Shown piece after piece: positions 31,769-42,345 of a stretch of 64,000 nucleotides of DNA. This stretch comes from Isoetes taiwanensis. Its lineage: Eukaryota > Streptophyta > Lycopodiopsida > Isoetales > Isoetaceae. Positions within the stretch are counted from its first letter, which is position 1. Each line of letters begins with the position of its first letter. The position numbers were made by a program, and so were the translations under genes. The DNA lies in the NCBI GenBank assembly GCA_021234155.1, contig JAJEKV010000034.1, positions 5,222,028 to 5,286,027 on the forward strand, given 5' to 3'. The notes under the pieces are model-generated. The model was given only the letters and a program-made list of their open reading frames with translations. It was not told where the DNA came from and searched no databases.

Positions 31769-32338
31769 TGAGGGTGTGATACCATCCAATCACCTTGTCT
31801 TAAAGCATTTACATGTTGAAGCCTTGCGCACGCGCCGCCCGTAAGGGGAAAACCATTGCTTATTTTCATTTCGGACAAAAAGCGTGAAGGTGGCAAAGGT
31901 TGCATTAGATTTTGCGCTTGATTTATGCACTTGAACACTTTCGGGCGGTAATCAGAAGGTGAAAGAGCCCGCACTTGCTTCTTGCACTTGGAAGCCCGCG
32001 ACCGCCGACGACCGCGTGGAAGCTTTCAGACGGGCGTCTGTAAAAGGATAGAGGTTGTGCATCATCAAAGTGCTTGGAGGCTTTCAGACAAGCAAATGTG
32101 CATCCGTAAGGTGGCGAGAGGTTGCACTAGAGGTCGCGCTTGATTTATGCACTTGAACACTTTCGGGCGGTGTCCGTAAGGTGAAAAGAAAGCACACTAC
32201 TTCTTGCACTTGGAAGCCCGCGGTGTCCGCCGACATCGTGGAAGCTTTCAGACGGGCGTCTGTAAAAGGATAGAGGTTGTGCATCATCAAAGTGCTTGGA
32301 GGCTTTCAGACAAGCGTCTGTAGGGTGACACCGTATTC
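31769..32338 (+). promoter_or_regulatory. LINE-A 5' UTR, ~222-bp monomers
   Basis: Two consecutive monomers repeat a block containing TTGCACTTGGAAGC, TTTATGCACTTGAACACTTT and the dyad CAGACGGGCGTCTG (32027-32040 and 32249-32262, 222 bp apart). A final dyad CAGACAAGCGTCTG lies at 32307-32320 just before the ORF1 start. LINE-0 has essentially one monomer. Monomer-number variation suggests a promoter array. Confidence 0.6.
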
Positions 32339-33125
32339 ATGGCAACTCCGGTGATAGAAGAGCCGGACGAGCCCTGCGTCCCTTCATCCAACACCACAGA
32401 TATGCATGTGGATGGTGCTGATACGCAGTCCCCTCTACCTAGCGCAGACATGGCAGCAAAACTTCTACTGGGAGAGTACATAGATGCCATTCCCAATCGC
32501 AGGCCAGATGACACTGGCAAAATTAGCCAGTGCATAATCGAAAAAGAGAAGCGGGCAAAGTCTCGGCAACAAGCATAGCTTCGGCAGGCATATATGAGAT
32601 ACTCTAGCCTAGCGGCAAGTCGTATCCGTGCTTCACCACCACCAAACCAGGTAGTTGAGGAGCACTGGAAACAGGTTCAAGCAATGGCAGAGGGCAACAG
32701 CTCGAATTGCTTGCTTGGCGAGGAAATGCAGACCTCGACCCAAATTGCTCAAAGAGGCAGCCGGTAGCTCTTGAAAAATAGTGTGTTTCAAAGATGGAGA
32801 CCCAAGATACAAAGACTGAAGATGGCCTTCGCCAGTGCACTGGAAGGCGTAAGGATAAGAAGAGTCTTCGACATGCAGGCCCGCGATAGACTCCTTGTAC
32901 ACCGCCATGGAAACCATGACACGGGACAAGCAACGTGTTGAGCGGGGAGACAATGGTAACCATCTCCCCGCCCGATCGAGGTCGAGGAGGCTGCATCGTG
33001 ATGCGAAAAGTCCGTAGCTTTTGAAGAGAGAGGTCCACAATTGAGAGCCCTTCAAAGTAGGGTCGAGGACACAAGAAGTGGCCTCATCATCTGCAATGAA
33101 CCCTATGCTAGACTCGCTTGCGTAA
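32339..33125 (+). pseudogene. LINE-A ORF1 (coiled-coil protein), broken
   Basis: ATG at 32339. The clean frame to 32578 (79 codons) is acidic then Lys/Arg-rich (MATPVIEEPDEPCVP..., KLLLGEYIDAIPN). The remaining coiled-coil part, parallel to 5357-5823, is readable only across frameshifts (SVAFEERGPQLRALQSRVED near 33015-33070). Compared with LINE-0, the damage is at different places, so neither copy alone shows the whole frame. Confidence 0.55.
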
Positions 33126-33199
33126 CCGGAGCATAGCTCCAGCCCAAGATCGAAGATGCAGATTTCGAGGCAGCCCATTCTTGAACAAGGCAAGGGCCT

Positions 33200-36100
33200 C
33201 AATGCAACGCTCATGAGCAATTGCAACGGTGCATGCATGAATTGACAAAGGCAACAACAATTTCAGCGAGGGCTAAGCTCCGGCCGGGGAAGGAGAGACC
33301 ACTACACACACCGCCAGGCTATCCCCACCTGCGCAGTGGCGTCGGCCCGGGCCGTCTAGTCTCGCACCCCCAAGCCGCTCCATGCCACCCCCGCCCCAAA
33401 GCGTAGGCCACAACCTATGCCCCGGCGACAAACAACTCCGTTGTGCTGGCGGGGATTGACCCAACGGTCAGAGAGCTTTAAGAGTCGAGACGGAGAAGCC
33501 ACAATGTGGTGGTATGCGGTGGCCTAATGAAAGAGGCGGGGAGGACCTCATTAACCGCTCCAAATGTTGATTCTTGCTCGAATGACATTTCCCATGCCTG
33601 TAAACATTATTAGGGCGAGGCGCCATGGCGTCCAAACCGAACCGCCCACGGGTGGTCCACGTTCAGACACGAGATGCACAAGTGAAAGCAGCCATTTTGC
33701 GCCGGGGTAAGCGACTAAAGGGAACCGCCACTCATGTTGGCCGAGACCTGACCTCGCCCAACAAAGAAGACCGCAGTGCACGAGTTGGCCAAAGTTAAAG
33801 CATTCTGAGCATGGGAGGAGCTGCGGGACTGATTCGGGCAAGATGCAAATTTCCGGGCGTAGAATCTTTGCTGAATCTTGCTAACCCTCCGGCGACCTAC
33901 GGCGGGGCCAGCGCTTTGCACATGCTACAAGCCCATGCGGCTCAAGTTGCCTCACCTTCTGTTGCTCTCACATCTCAGGGCTGCTCAAAGTTGCCTCACC
34001 TTCATTTGCTTTCGCACATCTGTTTGCTTCCGCTACGCCACTCCCCCGCCTTGCCGCCATGCCCCGAATCCCCACCGCCGCCCGCGCCAACAAATAGGAA
34101 TTGTGCCTCGCATGGTCTCCACGGAATTGTCGGGGCTTCCCATGGCGAGGGAGATAGTCTCAACTTCGGTTACCACGGACATGGATCTCATCTTCCTCAT
34201 GGAAACATGGGAGCATGCGGGACCGGGGATGCGACTTGCCGGGGATACCAAAGACTACTCAATCTTCAATGATTGCACAGAAAGGGGGCATGGGGAGTTG
34301 CACTACTACCGAACAACCTTGGCACAATCAATCTCCTTGTTCAAGGCGCATAAGCACAACCGGTACCGGGTGCTGTATGCAAAACCGCAGTAGAGACCCT
34401 CTTTGTGGCAGCCCGCTACTTTCCACATGCGAGAAAGCAACTTCTATCACACCCACCGGATGTGGATAGGCCGGACCCCTATGTCGATCTATATGATGAC
34501 ATACATCAACATAAGCGGTTAGGCGTTGTCATACTCCTTGGGAGACTTCAATGCCGCGCACGGGGTAGAACAACCCATGAGATTTGATCCCTTGATTTGA
34601 TGATGATATATTGCAGTTCGTCCCCCCGAAGGAGCTTGGCCACCGGACATCGATGACAATCGGGTCACGCTATGGTCGACAGTTGCTTTTGCTCGCAAAG
34701 ATCTTTGACCCGGTAATCCGCAATGGGTCGGCACAATGGCCTTCCACCCTTAAAGAGCACTTGTAGGCGGGGAAAACCGTGGGGCGGATCTAGTGTGGTG
34801 GACTATGTGTTGGTGCTCGAAAGGCAGATATGCATGTCATCAAGCCACTTTCGTGTGGGAACAACTAATTGGGATGAAGAGATCGACTCAAGACCACTTA
34901 CCACTTTACTTGAAGTTGGCTTGGCAGGTTGTCGCGAACCCCGGTGCAACAACTCCTCACATGCCTCATTGCGATTGGATTATGAACATGCGAGGGGCTT
35001 ATGCCCGTGATGTTTATAGATGACTGGCAGAAATTTTGCAATATCCTACACTAGAGCAAATGACACGTTACCGGGGACCGATGTGCTTAGGGCTCGGCGG
35101 CAGAGAGGTGCTTTGGGATAAGCCACCCCATGACGGACCTCCAAGAACACAACCTTCCCACGTAATCAATGGTTTGATGCGAGTGCAAGGAACACAAACG
35201 CCGGCTCCGCCAAGTCATGCACCGCGCTTTAAGCCCACATGCGGTCGACAAGCCGCAGCATCTTCCTTAAAGCTAAAAAGCCGGGGTACATTGCAAGACA
35301 TCAAAGGGAAATGTGTTACCTCACTCGGCGTCACCCTAGGACCTTCGGCGAAGAGGGTTCTTAGAAAGCCGATGCAGCCCCCGGGGAATATCATTCCCCA
35401 AGCGATGGAGGCAATACTTGCAACAGGCTATCGACCCTCGGGGTGCACATGCGGCATTACCCTTGCAAGAAGGCCCGATCTTTGGAAATCACAGATTCGG
35501 ACGTGGAACAAGGCCATAACGTCTTGCGAATGGGAAAGCTCCGGACTTGGATGGTATACGAGGCAGAATTGCTTAAATTAGGCGGGCAGTCCATAATACC
35601 GGTCTTGGCCGCCTTGTTCAACAAGGCATTACATGAAGCTTCCCTACCGCGGTGGATCAATAGCCAGAGTTGTTCCCATCTATAAAGGCGGGGGTGACCC
35701 GCCTTTGCCAGTACCGAACAATCATGGTCAGTTCGGTGTTTGCAAAACCGCTAACGGGATTCTCGGCGGCGGTTATTGGCGGGGCGAGGCGGCGGAGAGG
35801 TCGCGGGCCCTCACCCAGGCGGATTGAGACCTTCGACTACATCTTCACGTTCACCGAACTCGATTGAAGACGGGAACGCCCGTCCGGGATCCTATATTGT
35901 TGCTTTGTGGATTTTCGCGGCGTTTGACAACGCGCCTCGGGGAAAAACTATGGGCAAGGCGCAACGGTGGGGTTCCTGTAGATTTGCAGAATGCGATTAT
36001 CAAAGCTATATGAAAGATGCTCTGCGGTTGCGGCCGGACAAGCCAACCATTTGATAGTAGTATGTCGGGGTTCGTCGGGATGCCCTCTCTCCCCAACATT

Positions 36101-37460
36101 GTTTGGGCTTTACATTGATCAATTGGAGAGCCGGGCTGGCGATAATGGGGCGATGGAGCTCACCTTCTCTATCGAGATCATCGCGGTTAATATATCGCGA
36201 TGATGTGGACCTCCTAACTTACACACCCGCGGACGTGCAGCGACATCTCGATGCCCCCGGACACGATCGCCAAGCGCCCGATATGCATCAACCCCGCCAA
36301 GACTAAGGTGGTTTTCATATCATCTTCCACGTCAGAGGTTCCCCTCCTTCCGGTTACCAAGGCGAATGTGGAAGTTGCATCCACATACAAGTATTTGGGA
36401 GTGGAGTTTCCTTCTACTATGCACCGGGACACATCCATACGGCTACCAGTGACCGCAGTGGGAAGGCACTATATGCAATGCAAAACAATAGTCATACCAA
36501 GCGGAGTTGTATGATTGGGCCCATCCATCCACACCGTTCAAGGTCTTAGTAGAGGTCGTCCTTTTATACCGGGGTGGAAGTATGGGGCCCAATAGTATCA
36601 CTTGCTACTTGAATGACTTGGGCAGTCGAGAAAGCCTTCTTGAAATGCGAGCACTAGGGGTGAAGTCCACAGGTCCCATATCAAATTCTCTTGCGAGGGA
36701 GGAGGATTCTTGCCTCTTAGAGAGGGTGGCCCTTGATCGCCACATTGTCTATTTTGGAAGGTGGTCAATATGGACGATGCTCGTCTCCCTAAACTAGCTT
36801 ATATCATGGAAATGGGGCATAGCGCCTCAAGGCCCTGGAGGGAAAAGAGAGCTCAATGGTTGGCTAGATGGAATGTGCAGGACCGCAGTGTGCATACATA
36901 TGCAAACAGAGGCGGTCGCCATAGCTTGAGGCAATATCTTGGCGCTTGCTTCCCTCAGCAAGTTTTGGGATGCCAATGCCCTTGAACATGTCAAGGCAAA
37001 GACACTATCGGTATACATAAATCCCACATTGGGCGAGGCCGCGAATGCTACTGGCGTACCCACTTGCCCATGAAAAGGCGCAGACTCATTGCCTCCATTC
37101 GCGCAGGGGCACATCATCTTGGTGAGGCGGGCCCGCCGCGACAGGCTCTGTCAATCGCCGCCAAATGGGGAGTCATTGAGGATGAATCTCATACCGCCAA
37201 AGATATGATCAAATTGACGCCTTTATGCCGAGTTGGTGGGGGCTTTCGCCCGCCCATTACATGTGACATTGAGCACGACATCCGTCTGCGGGTCTTGCGG
37301 GATCATACCTTCGGAGGTTATGGACATGCGAGATCAGCTATGTCCTCGGGCACACACTTGACATGTATATATACATTGATGTATACTTATGCGGTTTTGA
37401 TTCTTATTATCGCCCGCGGTTTTCCCTCGAAAACCTTCGGGTGGGGTTTTCTTTCCCGGT
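33200..37460 (+). pseudogene. LINE-A ORF2: endonuclease + reverse transcriptase, broken
   Basis: Endonuclease: TDMDLIFLMETWEH (~34177-34218), GDFNAAHG at 34541-34564, SSVVDYVLV (~34786-34812). The SDH triad is disturbed here (GACTCAAGACCAC) but intact in LINE-0. Reverse transcriptase: GCPLSPTLFGLYIDQLES near 36080-36130. The YADD site reads TATCGCGATGAT (YRDD, ~36187-36198) where LINE-0 has TATGCTGATGAT. C-terminal part: HLPMKRRRLIASIRAGAHHL and GVIEDESHTAKD (~37055-37200). Frames change many times. Confidence 0.72.
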
Positions 37461-37522
37461 AATAAGTTCTTTAGCTCATAATGGGTCCCATAGGTCGATT
37501 GGCCTCAGTGGACGATAAAAAA

Positions 37523-37550
37523 TCATTCTCATTCATTCTCATTCTCATTC
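37523..37550 (+). repeat. LINE-A 3' tail, CATTCT-type short repeat
   Basis: Five CATTCT/CATT units end the LINE and abut TTAATTATTACCC of the array unit. Some non-LTR clades end in short tandem repeats instead of poly(A). Confidence 0.65.
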
Positions 37551-38952
37551 TTAATTATTACCCACAACGCTCTTGAATATGAGATTATGTCTTAGAATGT
37601 TTTCTCTGTCCTTCAGACCATGTTTGCTCCTTGTGTAACCAAGTAGGTCTATCCCATGCTTGCCTGCAAGATAACTTCTTGCATATAGATATCTACACTT
37701 GGCCAATACTCTTATACTTTTGAAATTTTCCACAACCCTGTCCAATTTTATCAATGCCATCAAATTATTTACGTTACTACAATATCTCATCAATATCTCA
37801 TCATTACCATCGACAAAAGGACATTATAAAATCACGCCTTAGATATCGGACCATATTTACTCCTTATGTAACTAAGTATAGTATGCACAGCCATTAATTG
37901 TAAAATAAGCATTGTGGATGAAAATAGTACCATTGACTTGGCATAAAATCTTTTAATCCACCATGAGCTTTGAGGCCTCGCATGTCAATTTTTGGAAAGT
38001 TCCCCATACATCACTTTACAAAACAAACAAAGGCCAACATTTCCCATGTTTATCGCCACATAAATAAAGATATATGTCTCAGTATCAAAGTGTACATGCA
38101 TTTCACCATTAGTTATAATAAAAAAGCCTGCCTCCTACGTAGGTCGGGGTGGGCCATTAATCATAAATAGAGTTAGCAACAAGGAGCGGGGACCTTGTTG
38201 CCAAAGCCAAACTCTACCTATATTGCCTAACTCTTATTGTGCAATAAAGAGACACATTATTTCTTTTTTTCTCACAAAGCCAAATGGCAGCATCATAAGC
38301 ATAAGAATACCCATATACATGAGAGACTCACCTTCAAGACCTTTTGTAGATATCGGGACCAAATCTTCCTTGGAGGCAAGCGTGTATGAGCCAGTAGCTA
38401 TCAATCAAATGTTAGTTGAAAGCCATCAAAATTTCCATTATAAATCAAGATGCACACAATGTTAATGAAAGTCACCAAAAGTTTGAGAGTATCATATTCA
38501 AAGGAGCCCAATGGCATTTTTTCACCGAGCCCAATGGCATTTTCAGCCTATCTTAGTGGATTTTCAGTCTATGCATTATTTGTATCGGGAATCATCATTT
38601 CCAATGCCAATTCTAATAGATATCCATGTATTAGTAAGAAATTATAAAACACAATATTTTAACCATTTTAAGGCCCCTAGTATAACTAGAGAAGGCGAAG
38701 TTAATGAAAAAACCTTTTAAAATCTGTTCATAGACTTTTACCTTCCATGGACTTTTGCAAAGACCACTTAGGTCAATATGCTCTTTAAGCCAAAACATGT
38801 GTAATTTTTTGACTTAAGCCTTAAGAATGGTTAAAATCAAAAAAATATACCACAATCTATAGCCAATAACAATTTCCTTTTGTCAATCATATTAAAATTT
38901 TGTCCAATACATCATATTTACCTTTAGGAGAGTTCAATAGAACAGTCTACGA

Positions 38953-39207
38953 TTAAAAATATTTTGGGATTAATCCCATAGAACTCAGCAGACTTGATAT
39001 CATAAATATATCTTCAATGTCATCATGTAGTATAGCTTTTCCAACTTGAATAAATAGGAAAACCAACCAAGGAGCAAGAAACCCGTTACTAAAGAGAACC
39101 AGAGGCCGATTAGCCTTAATCGGGGGGTAAGAGCCTAAGCTACTAGCAGGGTAAGCTATAGGTTTCTTGAGCTTATCGCCCTTCACCTCATTTGTTAACC
39201 CAAACAC
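38953..39207 (-). other. Open minus-strand frame in array unit A
   Basis: 84 codons: a polar start (GLTNEVKGDKLKKPIAY), a hydrophobic stretch (FLAPWLVFLFIQVGKAI) and an acidic/hydrophobic end. The C-terminal ~45 codons are kept in frame in the other units, but the middle differs or contains stops. It could be a decayed exon of a membrane protein or chance. No family is recognised. Confidence 0.2.
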
Positions 39208-41272
39208 AATAGAAAGATGTAAATTTGCTGCAGATTAAATGTACATGTGACAAACCATCAACATTAATTTAATTATGCATGCACATGCACACAAAAAGGT
39301 GAATCCTGGTGGATAGGTCACTAGCGATGCGCCATAAAGCAAATATGTTCCAAAGACATAGCAATTGTTTCATAGCAACAACCAGAAAGTACATGTTCCA
39401 CGATCTTAGTAGGCACCGGTCCAAAGTATAAGCAAACAAATTTCACATGGGCCTACATGTATTTCAGATTTTCCCTTTGGAAAAAGTTACACCTAGTCAA
39501 TTTAACCCAAGGTAATCCAATTGCGTAGTGGGTTGCAATTGAAACTATGCCCAATTAGAATGCATGACATCTAGTTTATGCCAATCGTCTATCTATCTTT
39601 GTTCAAGTAGTCAGGATTGCAAAAATACACTAATCAACTGCTAAATTATTGTCATTCATGCATTATGCCTTTTAACAAATATCATTACACTATTGAACAT
39701 TAAATAAGACATAACCGCACATGCAAATAACAGCATAAAAACACGGCATATTAAAATTATTGTGCAACCAAAGATGGTGAAGCTATTAGCGGATATGTAT
39801 AACAAGCTAGCTTTTACAATCTGTGGCAATACTATTTATAGCAACCATCAAAAGGCTGGCTTAATCAAAGAGCCCTAGCGTGCGTAGCACCAAGTTGCCT
39901 TTGGTTCATCATGCAAATTATTATGAGATACTAACATACCGACCTAGAGAGGAGACCCTCTCATATCAAGATCCCAAATCTACGATACAATATAAAGATG
40001 TAGGTTTCAGCATCAAAAAGAAGAAGTAGATTTGATGCTAAAAGTACATCAGATAGCATGCACGAATTTAAGAACCTATTTCTAGCAAGAGCTTATGTCA
40101 TGAATATTGGGACCTGTTTCTGAGTACAGCAAATGCTAAGCAATTTGCTAAGCTACATTAGAACCATCACACCTATTTTAATGCATTGCAAACACAATCA
40201 TCACTAAATAACATAAGTGCTATTCTCGATGAGCAAGCAGATATCCAAAATAGTTGCAAATAATGCACCCGTATTTATTGTGGAAAAAAACATCAATTAA
40301 AATAACTTAGGCAACCTGAGTGAAGCCCCTTGTGCCAGCTTTATGTCATGCGCATTGTGCATTTATTTGACAAGAAGACTATTGTCTGTAGCTCCATCAT
40401 TGTCTTGTATTTCCAATGTAGCATCAGCTGAATGTTGCAGACTGCTGCATTGCTCATTATCTGTGCGATTTTCAACCTTTGGATTACAAGCAGGCAATAT
40501 GGTAATGTGGCAAATAGATGCCTATACAATTTGACTATCTAAACCGCAGAAAAAAATCGGAATATCTATTGACACTGCTCAGCCCAGCAAAGAACTATAC
40601 CCTTCTTAGCTAAGCAGGGTATCAGATCTAAAGCTCAATAGAGCAATCTCATGCAAACCCAATAAATCCACATGTCTACTCTATTGTTACCTTAAATATC
40701 CTCTTAGCTTATGCTAGTTCTAAATCCACCAAGGGACAATGCAAATGCTCAGTACATGCTGGACCAGCTCTCATATATTCGATTACATAACACAATCATC
40801 TAGAATAGCGGATCTAAAAAATCTCTATGGACTGCAATTAACCGGACTTGGCTTAATGCAATAAATTAGAGCAAATTAATATTAAGCTATCAATGTAATT
40901 TTTCCGGCTTACAGAATGGAATGGGTATTACTATTTTATTACAATGAATTAACATAAAAGACCAAACAAACCTGTTGAGCTTGATCCATAGTGCCAATGC
41001 CATAAGTAGATCGTTGATGTCCTTTTGTGGTGAATCCGTCATAGTTGCTCAACTCAAATCCACTACACGGGCTGGCTTTATAATCTCCATTTTTGCGGTT
41101 GAGTTTGGATCTGCATTTGCCATCTCCATCGTCTACGAGTTTACCATGGATCTACCCGTCGTTTGCACTCCTCGATCAACCCCGCGGGCTAGAAGCAAGA
41201 TGATTACGCCTTAATAAATATGTTGCTAACCACAACCTATATCGTAAAGGTATTTGTGCATAATCCTCTGTT

Positions 41273-41512
41273 TTAGAGTTCTTTTATAAAACCGAGGCAC
41301 GCCCGCTTGCTATCGTCGTCGGGGATGTGCGCTTTAGATCCATACCTAAAAAGAGGCCATGCAGTCACGCATGTTCCGAATTCCCTTGCAAAAGTTCGGT
41401 CAAAAAAACCTAAATCGGCATGGTAGATCGGCATATATCCAATCCTACCTTTTTCTAAACTTGCTATTTCTTTTTCCATATCTTTGTCACTATTTGCAAG
41501 TTTCATTATCAT
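41273..41512 (-). other. Open minus-strand frame in array unit B
   Basis: 79 codons beginning with a charged stretch (NSDKDMEKEIASLEKGRIGY), then PIYHADLGFF. In units C-F the first ~20 codons (ANSDKDMEKEIASLEK) are kept and end at a GTAGGA that could be a splice donor, but the rest is in another frame. No family is recognised; it may be a decayed first exon. Confidence 0.2.
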
Positions 41513-41534
41513 ACAATATAATCATATATACTTA

Positions 41535-42345
41535 CTCTGCTACGAAGGCGCTCTACGAAAATTTGTAGGCGCTCTGAAACCTAAGCTCTGGGCGGGTCAC
41601 CGTTTTCATAGCCCCGGAATCTGAGTCAGTTTGGTAGAAATCATTGGGTCTGGAAAGCCATCTGAGTTTCTGTCAAGACCATACAGGTTGCATATAACAG
41701 TTATTTACATCAGAAACCTGTAAGATTTTCGGGCTGCAAATTGGGGTCCCAAAAAACTCTGATCTTTTATTGATCTTTGACATGGTCTGCCGGAGATCGG
41801 GACTCGGGTTTTGCTGAAATTTATTGGTTTGAGAGGTCATCTCAGTTCTTCCTATTGGTCTTAATTTTTATATATGTTTCTGATTTTTCTCTGAACTCAA
41901 ACTTCTGGCTGGTCAGAAACAAAAAAACAAAGTGCTGGTATTTTCATATCGTGATTTTAACTCCGTTTATTTCGAATTTGTCCATTTCTCAATACAGAAA
42001 TTATGTGATTTGCATGTGTTTGAATGGTGTTTCAAACAAACACATATTCTGTGGTTCATATTGTTTATCTCTTTCTCTCAATTTATCTTTGAGCTTTCTC
42101 TCAGGGTTCTTCCAGAATATTTTATTATCAGGCAGTTTGGAGCAAAACAGTTACTGATCAGCTTTAGGGTTTCCATTGTTTGATTGCATATAACATCTGT
42201 TGACTCTGTTTTGAGGGATCAATGCATATCCCGTCTAAATTCTTGAAGTGATTATAAGACATATGGTTTGTACACATTAAGCAAGATCGAGAGGAGAAAA
42301 CAACAAGTTTTACCTTGGAGTTTTAAAGGCGGGATTCCGGAGGAG
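41535..42345 (+). repeat. Degenerate repeats before LINE-B
   Basis: Counterpart of 30789-31768, with two GGCGCTCT copies (41547, 41568) and shortened, heavily altered 170-200-bp repeats. Confidence 0.6.

Larger units (their letters stand above)
31769..37550 (+). mobile_element. LINE-A, probably full-length non-LTR retrotransposon
   Basis: About 5.8 kb: 5' UTR monomers (31769-32338), ORF1 (32339-~33125), ORF2 (to ~37460), 3' UTR and a tail of CATTCT/CATT repeats at 37523-37550 in place of poly(A). It shares its 5' boundary with LINE-0. No clear target duplication was found; relative to intact array units, about 12 bases (TTTCAATATCTC) are missing at the insertion point. ORFs are broken. Confidence 0.8.
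28712..39452 (+). repeat. Tandem array unit A (4-kb unit split by 6.8-kb insert)
   Basis: Unit starts are defined by (C)TACATGTATTTCAG. Unit A consists of 28712-30788 and 37551-39452, separated by the composite insert 30789-37550. With the insert the period is ~10.74 kb. The unit is AT-rich and has no gene that I recognise. It is the first unit and abuts the broken gypsy element, so 28.7 kb is the array's left edge. Confidence 0.88.

Noticed and set aside
32604-33238. Minus-strand frames of 156 and 201 codons opposite LINE-A ORF1
   Set aside because: They are antisense to the coiled-coil ORF1, and arise because its charged codons leave the reverse strand open.
40341-40534. Overlapping 62-63-codon open frames on both strands, repeated in several array units (also 50189-50382, 62990-63186)
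   Set aside because: They recur only because the unit is repeated. Both strands are open over the same bases, the frames shift or gain stops in other units, and no motif is visible.
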